This document shows positions 11,819 to 23,620 of a DNA stretch of 64,000 bases, one piece after another. The DNA comes from Paramecium octaurelia (taxonomy: Eukaryota > Ciliophora > Oligohymenophorea > Peniculida > Parameciidae), in assembly GCA_905182995.1 (NCBI GenBank), contig CAJJDP010000037.1, positions 253,369 to 317,368 of the forward strand, in the 5' to 3' direction. The notes under the pieces were generated by a model, which was not told where the DNA came from, did not search any database, and saw nothing but the letters and a program-made list of their open reading frames with translations. A program made the position numbers and the translations under genes. How positions within the stretch are numbered: position 1 is the stretch's first letter; each line of letters begins with the position of its first letter.

Positions 11819-14275
11819 ATGCCCTAAATCACTAAGAGGTAAAATTTAAATGTATTCTTAGCGAAGGAAAGCACAATAACTAAGCATTCAGAAGCATTTA
11901 GCATAGGAGAATCGAGATTACTAGATCCCAAGGATAATTTAGAATTGCAAGTTCTCCGATATCCACATCCTCATATGTATCAAACTACCGGTGTTCAGCT
12001 TATGCCGAGCTTTTCAAACTTCTTATTTAGCAATCAATTCAATACAACCATTGCTGATCAATTATTACAGTCTTAAATGATACCCCAAAGCAATGCTTTC
12101 TAGGCTATGCCTTTGAAGAGTTTGGCCGTTGACGGAATGCGAATAGTTAGTGAAATTGATATTTTAATGTTGAGACACTATTATCAATTACGAGAATAGG
12201 TAAAAGTTCTATAAATATTTAGATTTTTAACAAACACAATTAAACAACAGCGAAAAGAATGGATAACAATTCCAATCAAGTCGATTGGATCAAAGGAAGA
12301 TTCTAATATCGATTTAAAGATAAGATCAGTAAAATGATGTGTAAATTGGTGGATGAAGTTAAATCACTCTTAAATAATAAGACTGAAGATGATCAATAAA
12401 TTAATATTGAGAAATTAAGATTTTTACCAGAAGAACTAATCTAACTTGATAAAGAACTTAAGGAAAAGAAAGAAGATTCATCTGAATATTTGGATCCATA
12501 TGAGGTCTGTAGAAGGATTTCTAAACTTATAGAGATGTATTTTAGGAGTTCTGATTAGTGATTTATGTATGTTCCCACAATTTATATATATATATTTTAT
12601 ATTAATTATTATTAGGCCATCAAATGGAACAACTGCTCGAACAATATAAGGAATTGGAGAAACGCAACACTGAGGAATTAGAACATGACTAATCAATCAC
12701 TCATTTGCTCTACATCGAAGGATTCAAGTGGGATGATTTAGATAAAATAAAGAAGATCAATAAAATATCGCAATCCAAAATAGAGAAAAGAATTACCTTG
12801 GTTCAAGATGTAAGAGTCTTTATTATGTAGTTCGGTACATTAAGGAAAGAAGCAGAACCTTATGCAAAGACCAATGAACATTTTTAGAGTTTAATCAAAG
12901 ATATTGATATGCATATCAATACCATTATGTTCGAAATAGATAAATTGGAATAATTAAAATAGAAATCATAAAGATTCTTAAGACTTCAAAGTTAACCCAA
13001 TATCAAACCAGAAACTGCACCTACTGATGCTATGGCTTAGACAGGAGGATTGTTATCAAGTACCAGTGATGGTCAAACAAGAATGTATCAAAGTAGCTTT
13101 TAGTTTTACCGAGCTTAAAGGGATCAACAGATTTAATCGCATAATTAAAAGTGGATAGAGAAATAATATACAATTCAGAAAAAGCTGATTGAAAGCGAAA
13201 AGGAGTTTTAGAAATTCAGATACGAAATTGATTCCAAATAAAAAAAGGCAGAGATGAACCTCTAAGAATTCTAATTATGGCAATAAAGAGTATTGAAGGA
13301 ACAAGAGGAGGGCAATTCTAAAAGACTTTAATTGCATAAAGAAAGAGTGCTAAAGGATTAAGTCTAAAGATAGGCTGTTTTAGAACAGAAAATGTCCAGA
13401 AAAGAATTACAATTATAAAAACAGATGTCGTTATTGAAGGATTTCCATGAAGTATAGAAGTAATAGAAGGAAGAACACTTTCTGAAGATCATACAAAAAT
13501 CAATGACAGCATTAAATGACAAGGACAAGTTTAATTAGCATCAAAAAGAATTAAATGAAAAGAAAGAATAGCAAAATTTACATAAGTTGAAGTACATCGA
13601 AGAATCAAAGGAATGGACTAAGTAATAGTTACAGAGATAGAACGAATTGAAACAAAAAAAGATTGATAGAGCTAACGTAAAGTTCCTTAATATTTTAAGT
13701 AAATTCTAGTTTCTTAGGATCTATAAAGAAGAGAAAAGTTTGAAAATAAAGAAAAGAAAAAGCTGGCTTATATGGATAAATATAAGAAGATGTTTGACGA
13801 ATACTAGAATCATATCAACAAAGAGAAAGAGGGGAAAATTCATCAATTTTAAATTGTATATATTCAAAGTTTATTTACCATAGAATAAAGCTATAGAAGA
13901 TGCGAGCAGAGAACAATTAATTAAATATTAATTTGAAAGAAAATCTCAGAGTTAGGCTGAGGCTTAGAGATTGAGGGACAGAAGAATACGAATATATTAG
14001 GAAGAGAAGGCTGGGGAATAATTGATGAAGCAATTAGAAATCAATTAAAGATTAAATCAGATATAATCAGAATTAGAAATGAAAAGGAGAATGCAGGAAC
14101 TGATGGAAGAGGAGTAAAAACAAAGAAAGCTAATGATTGAGTAATTCGTTGATTCTATTATAGGAATGATGAAAGACAAACCATTAAGGAAAGAGAAAAA
14201 ATGGCCAGGAAGTTGGAGATGGAAAAAGAACAGAAAGACAAGGAGATGAAGAAGCTCAAATATTCCAAGTTTTGA
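11819..14275 (+). CDS. Long coiled-coil protein, function unknown
   Basis: A protein of 763 residues (or 770, see the 12548-12615 entry) starting MPQITKRQNLNVFLAKEST. The first 130 residues are non-coiled; from about residue 190 on, heptad-like charged text prevails, rich in Glu, Lys and Gln, ending KEMKKLKYSKF. No catalytic motif was found. Such proteins in ciliates often sit in basal bodies, cilia or the cortex, but nothing here proves it. Introns that restore the frame: 12200-12222 (23 nt), 12548-12615 (uncertain), 13677-13699 (23), 13856-13883 (28), 14141-14163 (23). The last one is needed to reach the natural stop: without it the frame changes to a shorter, odd C-terminus. It is followed 53 bp later by another plus-strand gene. 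Confidence 0.75.
12548..12615 (+). other. Frame-restoring insertion: unusually long intron or retained TA-bounded element
   Basis: The coiled-coil frame hits a TGA at 12558 and resumes after 12615. Two explanations keep the frame. One is a 68-nt GT-AG intron, 12548-12615, with a weak GTTCTG donor, more than twice the usual length here. The other is removal of a 47-bp TA-bounded segment (12558-12604), a size within the common range for Paramecium internal eliminated sequences, although its ends fit the TAYAGYNR consensus poorly. The segment contains a (TA)n run. Confidence 0.45.
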
Positions 14276-14328
14276 TTAAATATATTGTTAAGAAAAATTA
14301 ATAAAATTTGATTTTATTTTTGAATTTA

Positions 14329-15856
14329 ATGAATAACCAACTAAACAATCTCAACTGTTAATTTTGCAAAATTAATCAAAACAAGTTTATCTAGAAAGAA
14401 ATACATTAGAAGTATTTTGATAGATATGAAATTATAGATATTTTGAGTAGTTCAATTTTTATTTTGCAAAGCCCATAACAGAAATTTTAGCAAATGTTCC
14501 TGTAGATCATGTCATTCTATTTAAAGACCAATTGTATTTGCATGATGAAAATGAATATATTAAGCGATTCTATTAGAGAGAGGAACAAGACCCAAGAATT
14601 AAATTACTTAGCAATTTCTACTATGAGTAAAATAAAGTAACTAATTTATGCTCATTAATCTATTTCAAGATCCCTTAGCCCAATTTATGCAAAGTCAATG
14701 CTCATAAGTTCATGGAGAAGAGAATAAATAAATTGCTAAAATTACAATAAAAAGCATAAAATAACTAGAATCAACAACCAATTACTAAGAAGATGATTCC
14801 AGATCATATTTTTAGTGAAAACTATGTTGAATCTGTATCTGAGTAGTATCGACATACTTATTTAGTTCCTATCCCAAGGAACAAATTTCATGGGACAGCA
14901 AATCGCATAACATCTATGAGATTTCACTAAGTGTAGCATAGCAGGCACAACCAATAAATAAAACCCCTATCTAATATCCGATACTTAACAACTCTGGCGA
15001 TCATAACAAACTATTCAATTGTGAAAATGATTAGGATATAGATACTCTTATTTGTGAAGTCAATACCTAAACGTCTCGTTAGTTGTCATCCATTACCAAA
15101 GTACCTCTCAAAAAGAAACCTCCCTCTAGTGCAAACAAAAAGAAGAATCAATCAAGTTAATAGCCATCCCAACCTAAAGTACCTATTCCACCTCTGAGAC
15201 TTCAAGAAAGTGCTAAATCTTCAACTACAACGCTTCCTAACAACAAATCAACAAGCATTTAATCTTTAATGAAAAAATATGATTAAATATTGTAAAAACG
15301 TTTTTAAGTGAAGGAAATATTAACAGAGCGTAATGAAACCCGTTGTGCTGCTGCTTTTGGTTCCAGTTGTGGCATTGGTACTAATAGAGGAGATGTTGGC
15401 TCATCAAAAAAATAGATTACTGATGAAATGCTACTCAAATTAATATCCAATATGAAGAAATCAAAAAATAAATCTGACAATTATCAATTTCATGCTTCCT
15501 ATAAAAGTGTGATGCCTCATCCTCAAACAGGTCCAGCCTAATCATGCACATTTGAAAAAGAAAACGAAAAAAAGAAAAAATATCAAGTTTATTTAGTAAG
15601 CTATTAAATTTAATAGGAAGCCTAAGCAAATCAAAAAAAATCCTTCTTAGATGTCATCACCAACCACAGTCTAAAAGTAATTGTATCCCTTTATGTTAGC
15701 ACATGTTCTCCCTCTATGCTTCTTAGATCCCTTTCAAATCCTTCAATGGCTCCTTCTCCAATGAGGAGATTAGAAATCAAAGTTAATTTAAATAAACTTA
15801 TACAACAATAAGAATAAGAAATTGGGTATTGGACACAAAGATGCAAAGTACGTTGA
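14329..15856 (+). CDS. Hypothetical protein, Ser/Lys/Gln-rich, unknown function
   Basis: A protein of 472 residues starting MNNQLNNLNCQFCKINQNK. The N-terminal C-x2-C pair is the only hint of metal binding and is too little to call a zinc finger. Residues about 60-160 (NVPVDHVILFKDQLYLHDEN and following) look like a folded domain; the rest is low-complexity, with basic KKK stretches and many Ser and Pro. Introns: 14447-14481 (35 nt), 14846-14865 (20 nt), 15677-15699 (23 nt) and 15782-15812 (31 nt); together they give an exact number of codons and end in QRCKVR. An additional in-frame intron near 15590-15619 is possible. I recognise no family. Confidence 0.65.
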
Positions 15857-16184
15857 AACTTACTCTATCAATTAATTTTAAGATTAATTATTGTTATATA
15901 AGTTTATCTTCATTACTACAATACTTCATAAGAACTCAATCTTTAAATGTAAACACTCTATTTATATATATCAATCCATATTACATCTAAATATCTGGTT
16001 TAATTTATTATATACTAAAATAATATAAAATATTGTTAATTTAATTATATCAAACAAGGACTATTTAATCTATTGCAACACTTCACATATTTATATTAAA
16101 AAAAAATTAAAAATGTATGACCAAATTAATATATAAATTTGTTTCTTTAAACAACCAAATTTTATTTATTGATATCAATTTTCA
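15857..16184. other. Convergent 3' intergenic region
   Basis: AT-rich spacer between the stop codons of two converging genes. No open frame of note. Contains several homopolymer A/T runs of 6-9 nt, no clear terminator structure. Confidence 0.5.
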
Positions 16185-16893
16185 TCACTCTTTGGCATAT
16201 TGTTATTTTAAATCCCAGCACTCCAAAAATGTATACACTTTAGGATTGAATAATTGATACAAATGAAAATAAGCCTGATTCATTGCTAAATGCCATAATC
16301 CATGCCAAAGCCTCAAATAATCTTTATATTCATCCAAACCGAAATAAAATGCAACAAATCCAATAAATAAGTAGAATAATCCTTTATGAAGGTAATCCTT
16401 ATTTACTATTTAACCCTTCTTTGGGTAAAATGTTTATTTGATTATAAAAATGACTAGACTAACTAAGATTGGAATTACAGTTGCCCAGACATTCCATGCA
16501 TGTGATTCTTATATAATTACAACAACAATAAAATTGATCCATTAAATCGATTTCCTTGTGCTTCTACTATTTTGCATTAAGTAATTGAACAATTCCATCT
16601 AAATTTTAGATCATTTTGAATACCAATCCACAAATTGATGCAATATTGTCGAGTTGATGCCAATCAACCTCTTTTAATATAATTGGCTCAACTCCTATAC
16701 TTTCAGACAGATGATACATGAATGAGGACACAAATAATAATACAGAGAGGAATAATGTGTGTACATTCTTAATTTTGTATGTGTAAATGATTTAGGGGAT
16801 CATTACACCATTCGAAACTGCAGTTATTATGACCATCAAAAACATTTCAAATGGAGTGTGTAAATACTTATTTGTTTTTCCTGTATCAATCAT
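16185..16893 (-). CDS. Seven-helix membrane protein of the CREST type (TMEM8/PGAP6/ceramidase-like)
   Basis: A 229-residue integral membrane protein starting MIDTGKTNKYLHTPFEMF, with about seven hydrophobic helices. The pattern suggests the CREST superfamily of putative metal-dependent hydrolases: a YHLSES block after the second helix (Ser and His), W-H-x-L-D-x-x-A on the next segment (HQLDNIASICG, with Asp and His), and a C-terminal RLWHGLWHLAMNQAYFH with the expected His-x3-His. These are the positions that hold the zinc and catalytic residues in alkaline ceramidases, PAQR and TMEM8 proteins. Membership is inferred from this Ser/His/Asp layout and helix count, not from an alignment. One 19-nt intron (about residue 121) restores the frame. 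Likely sits in the ER, Golgi or plasma membrane and acts on a lipid; substrate unknown. Confidence 0.6.
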
Positions 16894-18661
16894 AAATAAA
16901 TACAAAAATTAATAATAATATAGTTCCATTCTTATTATAGTAAATTAAAGTTCGAATAACCTATTGATTGAAGGGCTTGTTTTAATTAATGAAGAGTTTT
17001 TTTTTTAACTATAAGCTATACTTTTTGTAATTATATAATATTATACAAATATGAAATATATAAATATACAAATTATTTTAATAAAAATTAATTAATAAAT
17101 CACTTCAATGCTAAATTTACTAGAACTAATCCTGAAATTATTATCTATTCCAGTTGTTATTATAGCAATATAATAAGTCAAGCAAATAATACCTATCAAA
17201 TTCCATATAAAAGGAAATTGGTTTATACAAACAATCAGAAAAGCAAAATTGCATTGAGATAGTTGAATTAAAATCAGAAATTAAATCAAGAATATTATCC
17301 CAAATGGATGAATCAAATACATAATCTAATAGATTTCCTCTTTTCCATAGAAAAAGCTTTATAAAATATAAATTATATTAAAATTTTTGATTATTAAATA
17401 CCATCTTTTTGAACATAATTACTTTTATTAAAATTTCTAAGATTAATTAAATGCCTAATACTTTAATTTAGATAACTTTATTCATAGGCTATTTTTGTAG
17501 AGTAAATTACTTTTTATATTTCATTTAAAATTTTTATTTGATAAGCTAGGTATTATATTAAAAGTAATCTCTTTTGCATTTTTATCTAATGATATTAACT
17601 AAATCTACTATTACTAGCTTTTTATATTTTTAACAAACCACTCAGAATAATTTTCTAATTAATAAACTTTCAGCATTTAAATTTATAATTCCAAATTAAA
17701 GTTGTATTTTATTTACCAAATTTGATCCAAAATATTGATTTTTTTTTAAGAAGATAAAAATTAAGTAACTTGAAACTTTGAGATATAGAATTTAATAATC
17801 TTGATTATCAAAGTGTTTGATGATATAATAATGATTTGCTAATTAGATATAGATATAATGAATAATTAAGAAAACATAAACTAAAGTGAAATAATGCATA
17901 AAGATTATTCTGATTGATTATTTAAATAAACTGTTTTGCTGTACAAGTAACTTTTTTAAAACAATGAGCATAATTTTGGATAAAATATAAGCATTGAGAT
18001 AAAATCATTGAATCTCTTAGTGTTTACTTTAACAATAAACCGCATTATTTGGTTATGAATTAATTGTATAAAATATATCCGAATAAATATTCTCACATTT
18101 TAACTCAAAAATTTAAGATTCCTGGTTTGTGACAATTATTGAAAATATAATAGATTATGAATAGAATCATAGTAATATAGCTATTCAAATATCAAAAATT
18201 CATTGAAGATTATTAGTATGATATTAAATTGTAAATTACTTATTTCAGTATTTGATTGAATTTAGATATAATTAAAGTTGCAAATATAAGATTAGACATT
18301 TCTCTTATAGTTCAACTTTGAAAATACTGCTTTTATTTCTTTCACATTCATCAAAATTGCCATTACAACAAAAGATTTTGAATTTTCAATTTAAACTAAA
18401 TCCTATTTTTAGAACTTAAAATATCCAATCGTATAGTTTTAATAATTTTTTCTGAAATAACCATGAATTAAAATCTTCAATTTGAGTTCAGAATATATTA
18501 ATATAATAAAGGAAGTCAAATTCACCATAATTTATATAATTGTTCATCTAAAAGGTTTTAAAGAATGATTTGTTAGTATTAAACATTCTTAAGGTTAAGT
18601 TATTGTTTTTTATCAGATTGATTGTAAGAAATTAAATCTTAAATTATACACTATATCATAA
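16894..18661. other. AT-rich gap of 1.8 kb without a confident gene
   Basis: Nothing recognisable. A plus-strand frame around 17107-17412 stays open for about 100 codons (KFTRTNPEIIIYSSCYYSN can be read) but has no start codon, no homologue that I know, and could be chance. The 3' end of the Asn/Gln-rich gene faces this gap from the right and the CREST-like gene starts at its left. Confidence 0.4.
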
Positions 18662-20140
18662 TCAATTATTCAGCAATAAGGATAACAAATTTCCTGATGG
18701 AACGGTCACTTTACTATTGAATCCTCCTCCTCCTCCCAATAGTTGTAAATAAAATGAAAAGTCATTTATGTGATTTACTTTTAGATCCTTCTGTAAATTA
18801 GATTAATTAGCACTCGAACTAGTACTGAACATTGATTATCCTTTAATTGATCTTTATTCTGGATTTTATATGAAAGAGGACTTTTAGCTTTCATTCTATT
18901 CCAACCTAATCTAATCAAATTTAGTTTATTTCTTTTTAAAGCTAAATTCAAACCCTGCTGTTTCAGTAGTTTCTTTAGGTTGGATATTCTAAAATGTTAC
19001 ATTTTAATTTCTAGTATCTTATTTTTATTCACCAAAACTAGGTTATGCATATAATGAATTTTAATTATGCATTTAACCTATATTCAATTAATTATTTTGA
19101 GTTCCTTAATGCAAAGGGTTATGTATTTGGCTGGATTGTTAAATATGATTGAACGAATAAATAGGTTGGGAATTGGATACAAAACAATTGGCAAAGTGTT
19201 AACAATTAAATTTATTTTAATACTATTATTATTACTATGATTAATTAAGAACATCAATCTATAAACTTGGAACATCATATTTAGATTAATATGAATTTTA
19301 AACGAAATGAGAGGGTTATTAAGAAGTGATTGCTTAATTATTTGAAGGAAAGAAAGGTAATACTGCTTCTTCTTGATTTTGATTATAACAATTTGAATAT
19401 GCATCATAATTCTGAAATTTATGTTAAAATTAACCTATTGTATTATTTCCCTATAATAGAATTGATTATTCACAATTCTTATCTATTGAATTAAATTCGT
19501 AATTTTGATGAGCACTGATAATTTCATCATCATTAGGATTTAATTCAAATTTTTCATTAGTGTTATTATAGTTTAGATCATCTTCTCTTTATTCACATTA
19601 ATCCTTAGCATTTGTAAAAGTAAAATTAGTGATTTCTTTGTCCACCAAATTAGAATTAATTAATTCGCTAAGAGGATTATTGACATCATGAATATTATAA
19701 TTCTAATCATCAAGAGTTTAATTTTGATTTTGGCTTGTGAATGAAAAATCCTGATTTTATTTGTTTTTCTGTATATCATCTTTATTTTTAGTAGAAACTA
19801 TTGAATCAAAGGTCTAGGCATTATCTACATAATCCTGTTCTTGAAATCTTTAATACTCCACTTATTCTAAAACAGTCTGAATTCTCTCTTATTGATTAGG
19901 TTCATTCTATTCCTTATCTTCTTTAATCTCAACTTTTTGAGGACTCTCTTTAACTATCTCTTAAGGTTCGTTTAATTTCCTTTTCTTATAGGGATATAAA
20001 GTCATTATTAGAGAATTAGATTGATCCTCTATTAATTTTACTAAACAGCTTTATCTTCTTTTGGCATTGTACTTTTTCACAAGTTAATAGATATTCCATC
20101 CAAATATACCTAAAAAAGTGGCAGCCAAAGGAATCTCCAT
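18662..20140 (-). CDS. Asn/Gln-rich protein with an N-terminal membrane anchor, unknown function
   Basis: An intronless frame of 492 residues. It begins MEIPLAATFLGIFGWNIYQL followed by VKKYNAKRR, one hydrophobic segment with basic flank, which would make a signal-anchor. The rest is very polar: Asn plus Gln dominate, with runs of glutamine (coded by mixed TAA, TAG and CAA) around residue 300, and a glycine run (GGGGG) near the C-terminus. No domain recognised. Such prion-like composition is common in ciliate proteins and does not point to a role. The frame has no TGA for almost 1.5 kb, and the spliced length is exact, so I accept it as a gene; the start is the first ATG in the frame that places the hydrophobic segment at the N-terminus. 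Confidence 0.6.
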
Positions 20141-20431
20141 AATTAAGAAAAATAATAATATTCCCTTTAAATTTTATCACCATAAATCTCATAATTTGTT
20201 CTTCCAAAAATTAAGATGAGATAAATAAATAAATTCAATATTTTAATTTATCAATAAATAAAAATCTAACTCTGATTATAGATACTTCATTATAAGATTA
20301 TTTATAAACATTAAATTGTAGAATATTAGAAGAAATCGATATCACTTCAGATTAATGTTTTATAAGTCGAAAATGGTAATCAACATATTTATTTCTTATT
20401 AAAAATATAAAGTAAAATAATAATAGTTAAA

Positions 20432-20998
20432 TCAAAATACTAATTAATTTTCAAGTTAATCAAAATGATGATCCAATTTATCATTTTATTTTGATAAATA
20501 ATACAGAACAGTTGATTATATGCTTCTTAACTATTCCATTTATTAAGTTTTCAATTTTAATGATACCTTACTATTAGAGCATAAGCTTTTTTGCTAATTA
20601 TCCAATCCTTTTTGTTTCATATAAATCTTATTTGGGCGGGGAGTGTTAGGGTCTTTAAAAGTAAACTTATCCAAACTCAATTTAGAATCATTTTCTTCTC
20701 TTGGTATAATTTTCAATTTTATTTTGGGTATTTTATTAGAGATTTCCTTTTCTAAAGTTGGTGTTCTATTGTAAGTATGGATATTAAAATTAAAGTTATT
20801 TTTATTATTCAATTATTACAAAACATCTTACAATTATGATTTCTTCGGTTTCATATGTTGTTATAAAATCTTGCGATCTGGAATATGAAAGTTATTCATA
20901 ACTTTTAAAGAGACAGGTTTCAGTAGATCTAATGATTTAATTTTAGGCAAGCAATAGTTGTTGCTGAAATTGTCAAAGTTAATATGTGCTTATTACAT
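20432..20998 (-). CDS. Hypothetical basic protein of 188 residues
   Basis: An intronless frame starting MQQAHINFDNFSNNYCLPK and ending NQLVF. It is rich in Lys, Asn and Gln, with a short TPRPNKIYMKQKG stretch that looks conserved-like, but no domain is recognised. It lies about 290 bp upstream of the start of the Asn/Gln-rich gene on the same strand. Evidence for a real gene is the clean frame and codon use like its neighbours; function cannot be inferred. Confidence 0.5.
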
Positions 20999-21597
20999 AT
21001 TTTAATTATAAAAAATTCATACTTTATAAACTGCTATTTTTATATTATTAGTCATAAAATTAAAGAACTTTTAATAATAAATAATAATCAATTGTGTAAA
21101 ATAAATTCTTAATACTTACACCATATAATAAAATGGTGGAAGAACAATAAAACAAAGACTTAATTCCTCATTTTATACACTTTTTTATATCCATCAAGAA
21201 CATAAGGGTGGGTGCGCAATTATTTAAATGTTCAATGGAGAATATAAATTGATTTTGTGGAATAAGACATTAGAAAATGTATTTAGGTTTAATTAATGAG
21301 GAATGAGAAAGAAATTCTTAATTCCATATTAATTATAATTAATATTTTAATATATATTTTCATTTAGCAATACTTTTGTTTAATATAAACTGAATTTTTT
21401 AATGGAATGTGCCATATAGTTAAATTCTGCAAATTAGCAAGGCTGAGATGTGGGAGGTTGTGTATTATACAGAATATTTTAATATAAATAAATATTATGG
21501 GGGTACTTGACAAGATTTAATTGATTTAATTTGCTCTAGAAAAAGGTGAAAGGAATGCCATCGTAATCAATAATATCTTTTATTTATCTGTAAACAC
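20999..21597. other. Divergent region upstream of actin
   Basis: Contains the actin promoter. An open frame of about 40 codons begins at 21133 (MVEEQQNKDLIPHFIHFF) but is not supported by anything else. The region just before actin has a short G-rich patch (ATTATGGGGGTACTTG near 21494) in otherwise AT-rich DNA. Confidence 0.4.
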
Positions 21598-22779
21598 ATG
21601 TCTGAAGAACACCCAGCAGTTGTTATTGATAACGGATCCGGATAATGCAAGGCCGGTATTGCAGGAGATGATGCTCCAAGATGCTGTTTCCCTGCAGTTG
21701 TAGGAAGACCCAAACATCAAGGAATTATGGTTGGTATGGACAGCAAGGAAGCCTACGTCGGTGATGAGGCTTAAGCCAAGAGAGGTGTTTTAGCACTCAA
21801 GTACCCAATCGATAATGGTATTGTCAATAATTGGGATGGTATAGAATGTGTTTATAAATTATGTAGATATGGAAAGAATTTGGCATCATGCATTCTTCAA
21901 CGAATTGAGAGTCACACCAGAAGACCACCCAGCTCTCTTGACTGAGGCTCCAATGAATCCAAAGGCCAACAGAGAAAAGATGACATAAATCTTATTCGAA
22001 ACATTCAACGTGCCATCATTCTACGTTGCTATTCAAGCTGTGCTCTCACTCTATGCTTCAGGAAGAACAACTGGTATCGTTGTTGATTCTGGAGATGGTG
22101 TCTCACACACAGTCCCAATCTACGAAGGTTATGCCCTTCCACATGCTGTTCTCAGAATTGACTTGGCAGGAAGAGCCTGCACCCAATATTTGGTTAACAT
22201 CTTGAATGAATTGGGTGTTTCATTCACATCATCAGCTGAAATGGAAATTGTTAGAGACATGAAAGAGAAATTGTGCTACGTTGCTCTTGACTACGAAGAG
22301 GAAATGAAGAAATACAAGGAGAGTGCTGCCAACAACAGACCCTATGAATTACCAGATGGAAACGTTGTTGTCATCTAAAATCAAAGATTCAGATGTCCTG
22401 AATTACTCTTCAAACCAAACTTCATTGGTCTTGAAGTCGCAGGTATCCACGAATTAACATTCAAATCAATTATGAAGTGCGATATTGATGTCAGAAAGGA
22501 CCTGTATGAATTTTAAACTTATATTTTAGTTACGGAAACGTTGTCATGTCCGGAGGTACAACCATGTTCCCAGGAATCCCAGAAAGATTGAGCAAAGAAT
22601 TAACATCCCTTGCCCCATCATCAATGAAAATCAAAGTTGTTGCCCCACCTGAAAGAAAATTCTCAGTCTGGATCGGAGGATCAATTTTATCATCATTGTC
22701 AACATTCCAAGCCATGTGGATCACAAGAAGCGAATACGACGAAAGCGGTCCAACCATTGTTCACAGAAAGTGTTTCTGA
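21598..22779 (+). CDS. ACT: Actin
   Basis: Cytoskeletal ATPase that forms filaments for phagocytosis, cytokinesis and trafficking. The product is 375 residues, the standard actin length. It carries [20 protein letters not shown] (phosphate-binding loop 1), [13 protein letters not shown] (loop 2), the [14 protein letters not shown] block, [26 protein letters not shown] and the C-terminal PTIVHRKCF. Two introns, 21839-21866 (28 nt) and 22504-22529 (26 nt), interrupt it. In-frame TAA within the universally conserved text (for instance GSGQCKAG and DEAQAKRG) proves that TAA codes Gln here. Several positions differ from animal actin, for example [15 protein letters not shown], as expected for a divergent ciliate actin. 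Codon use is GC-richer than in its neighbours, which fits high expression. Confidence 0.98.
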
Positions 22780-23620
22780 GAGATAAATCATATTAATATA
22801 TCAATATCAATATAGATAATAGATATATTTGTCTAAGCATAATAAATAATAATTTTATATTATGAAATCATCTGAGTTTAAATAGGTTTTATTAACATCT
22901 ATATGCTCTTCTATTTTTTGTTTGCATAAATCTAAGAATATTTGATAATAATTGATTTTTCTTTGCATTTAATTATCTTCACTTTTATGCTAAGCAAAAA
23001 ACATTTTTTTGTATTACTTTTGAAAACAGATTTTAAATTGTTTCTATTCTCAGATGATAGAATACCATCTTTTGAGTCAAAATTCAGTAGAGTTTTTAAA
23101 ACAATTATAGAATTTTTGAGAAACCACAATAAATGTATTACACTTTACAGGAAATAATAGATGATATATGATTAAATACTTATAAAATTTACTTTATTGA
23201 TGATAAGATTTAAGTTTTAATATAATTGAATGTATTTTTATAGAGTTCCTTTTACCAAAATTTTCATCAGATTCTAAACTGTTTGTATCAGAAACTTGCA
23301 ATAAAGAAGAATTTAAGGGAATCTAAAGGTTTCCTTTATTCGCTCAATATTTCTAATAGTATTTTAGGAGCTATTTTTGATGATTAATCAAGGATAGGAC
23401 GAACAAAATTATGGGAACTACTATTCGTTTGTAGTAATTATTTTATAAAGAAAATATTATGGTCATTATATAGGCAATTATTATAATGACCATAATTTTT
23501 TTGCGTATGTTATGTCATGGAATAGCATATAATGAAATTGCAATTTCTCTAAAAATTAGCCTTGATAAACAATTGAAATAGAATATATTTTATAACTTGA
23601 TGTCTGTTTATATATATTAT
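22780..23620. other. Convergent 3' region between actin and dynein, with a perfect hairpin
   Basis: Open frames exist on both strands (for example plus from about 22942, MIIIDFSLHLII, and minus from 23129, MWFLKNSIIVL), but they are mirror images over the same AT-rich text and neither resembles a protein; I treat both as chance. The notable element is the inverted repeat at 23456-23496. Confidence 0.4.
23456..23496. repeat. Perfect 15-bp inverted repeat with an 11-nt loop
   Basis: Left arm 23456-23470 reads ATTATGGTCATTATA, right arm 23482-23496 is its exact reverse complement, with an 11-nt spacer. The core GGTCATTATA / TATAATGACC is not just A/T, so chance is less likely than for an AT palindrome. 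It lies between two converging 3' ends, where a transcript hairpin could help termination or processing; that role is inference. Confidence 0.75.

Noticed and set aside
18500-19410. Short minus frames read with the standard code as separate small proteins
   Set aside because: They are pieces of the single Asn/Gln-rich gene 18662-20140, or its other frames, split by TAA/TAG that code Gln here.
21133-21252. 40-codon frame starting MVEEQQNKD upstream of actin
   Set aside because: Too short, no homologue known to me, and it occupies the probable actin promoter.
22530-22757. Open frame on the minus strand inside actin
   Set aside because: It is the reverse complement of well-conserved actin codons in exon 3 and has no meaning as protein text.
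22942-23157. Paired frames on both strands downstream of actin
   Set aside because: Symmetric chance frames in AT-rich DNA, no recognisable text, and no codon pattern like the neighbouring genes.
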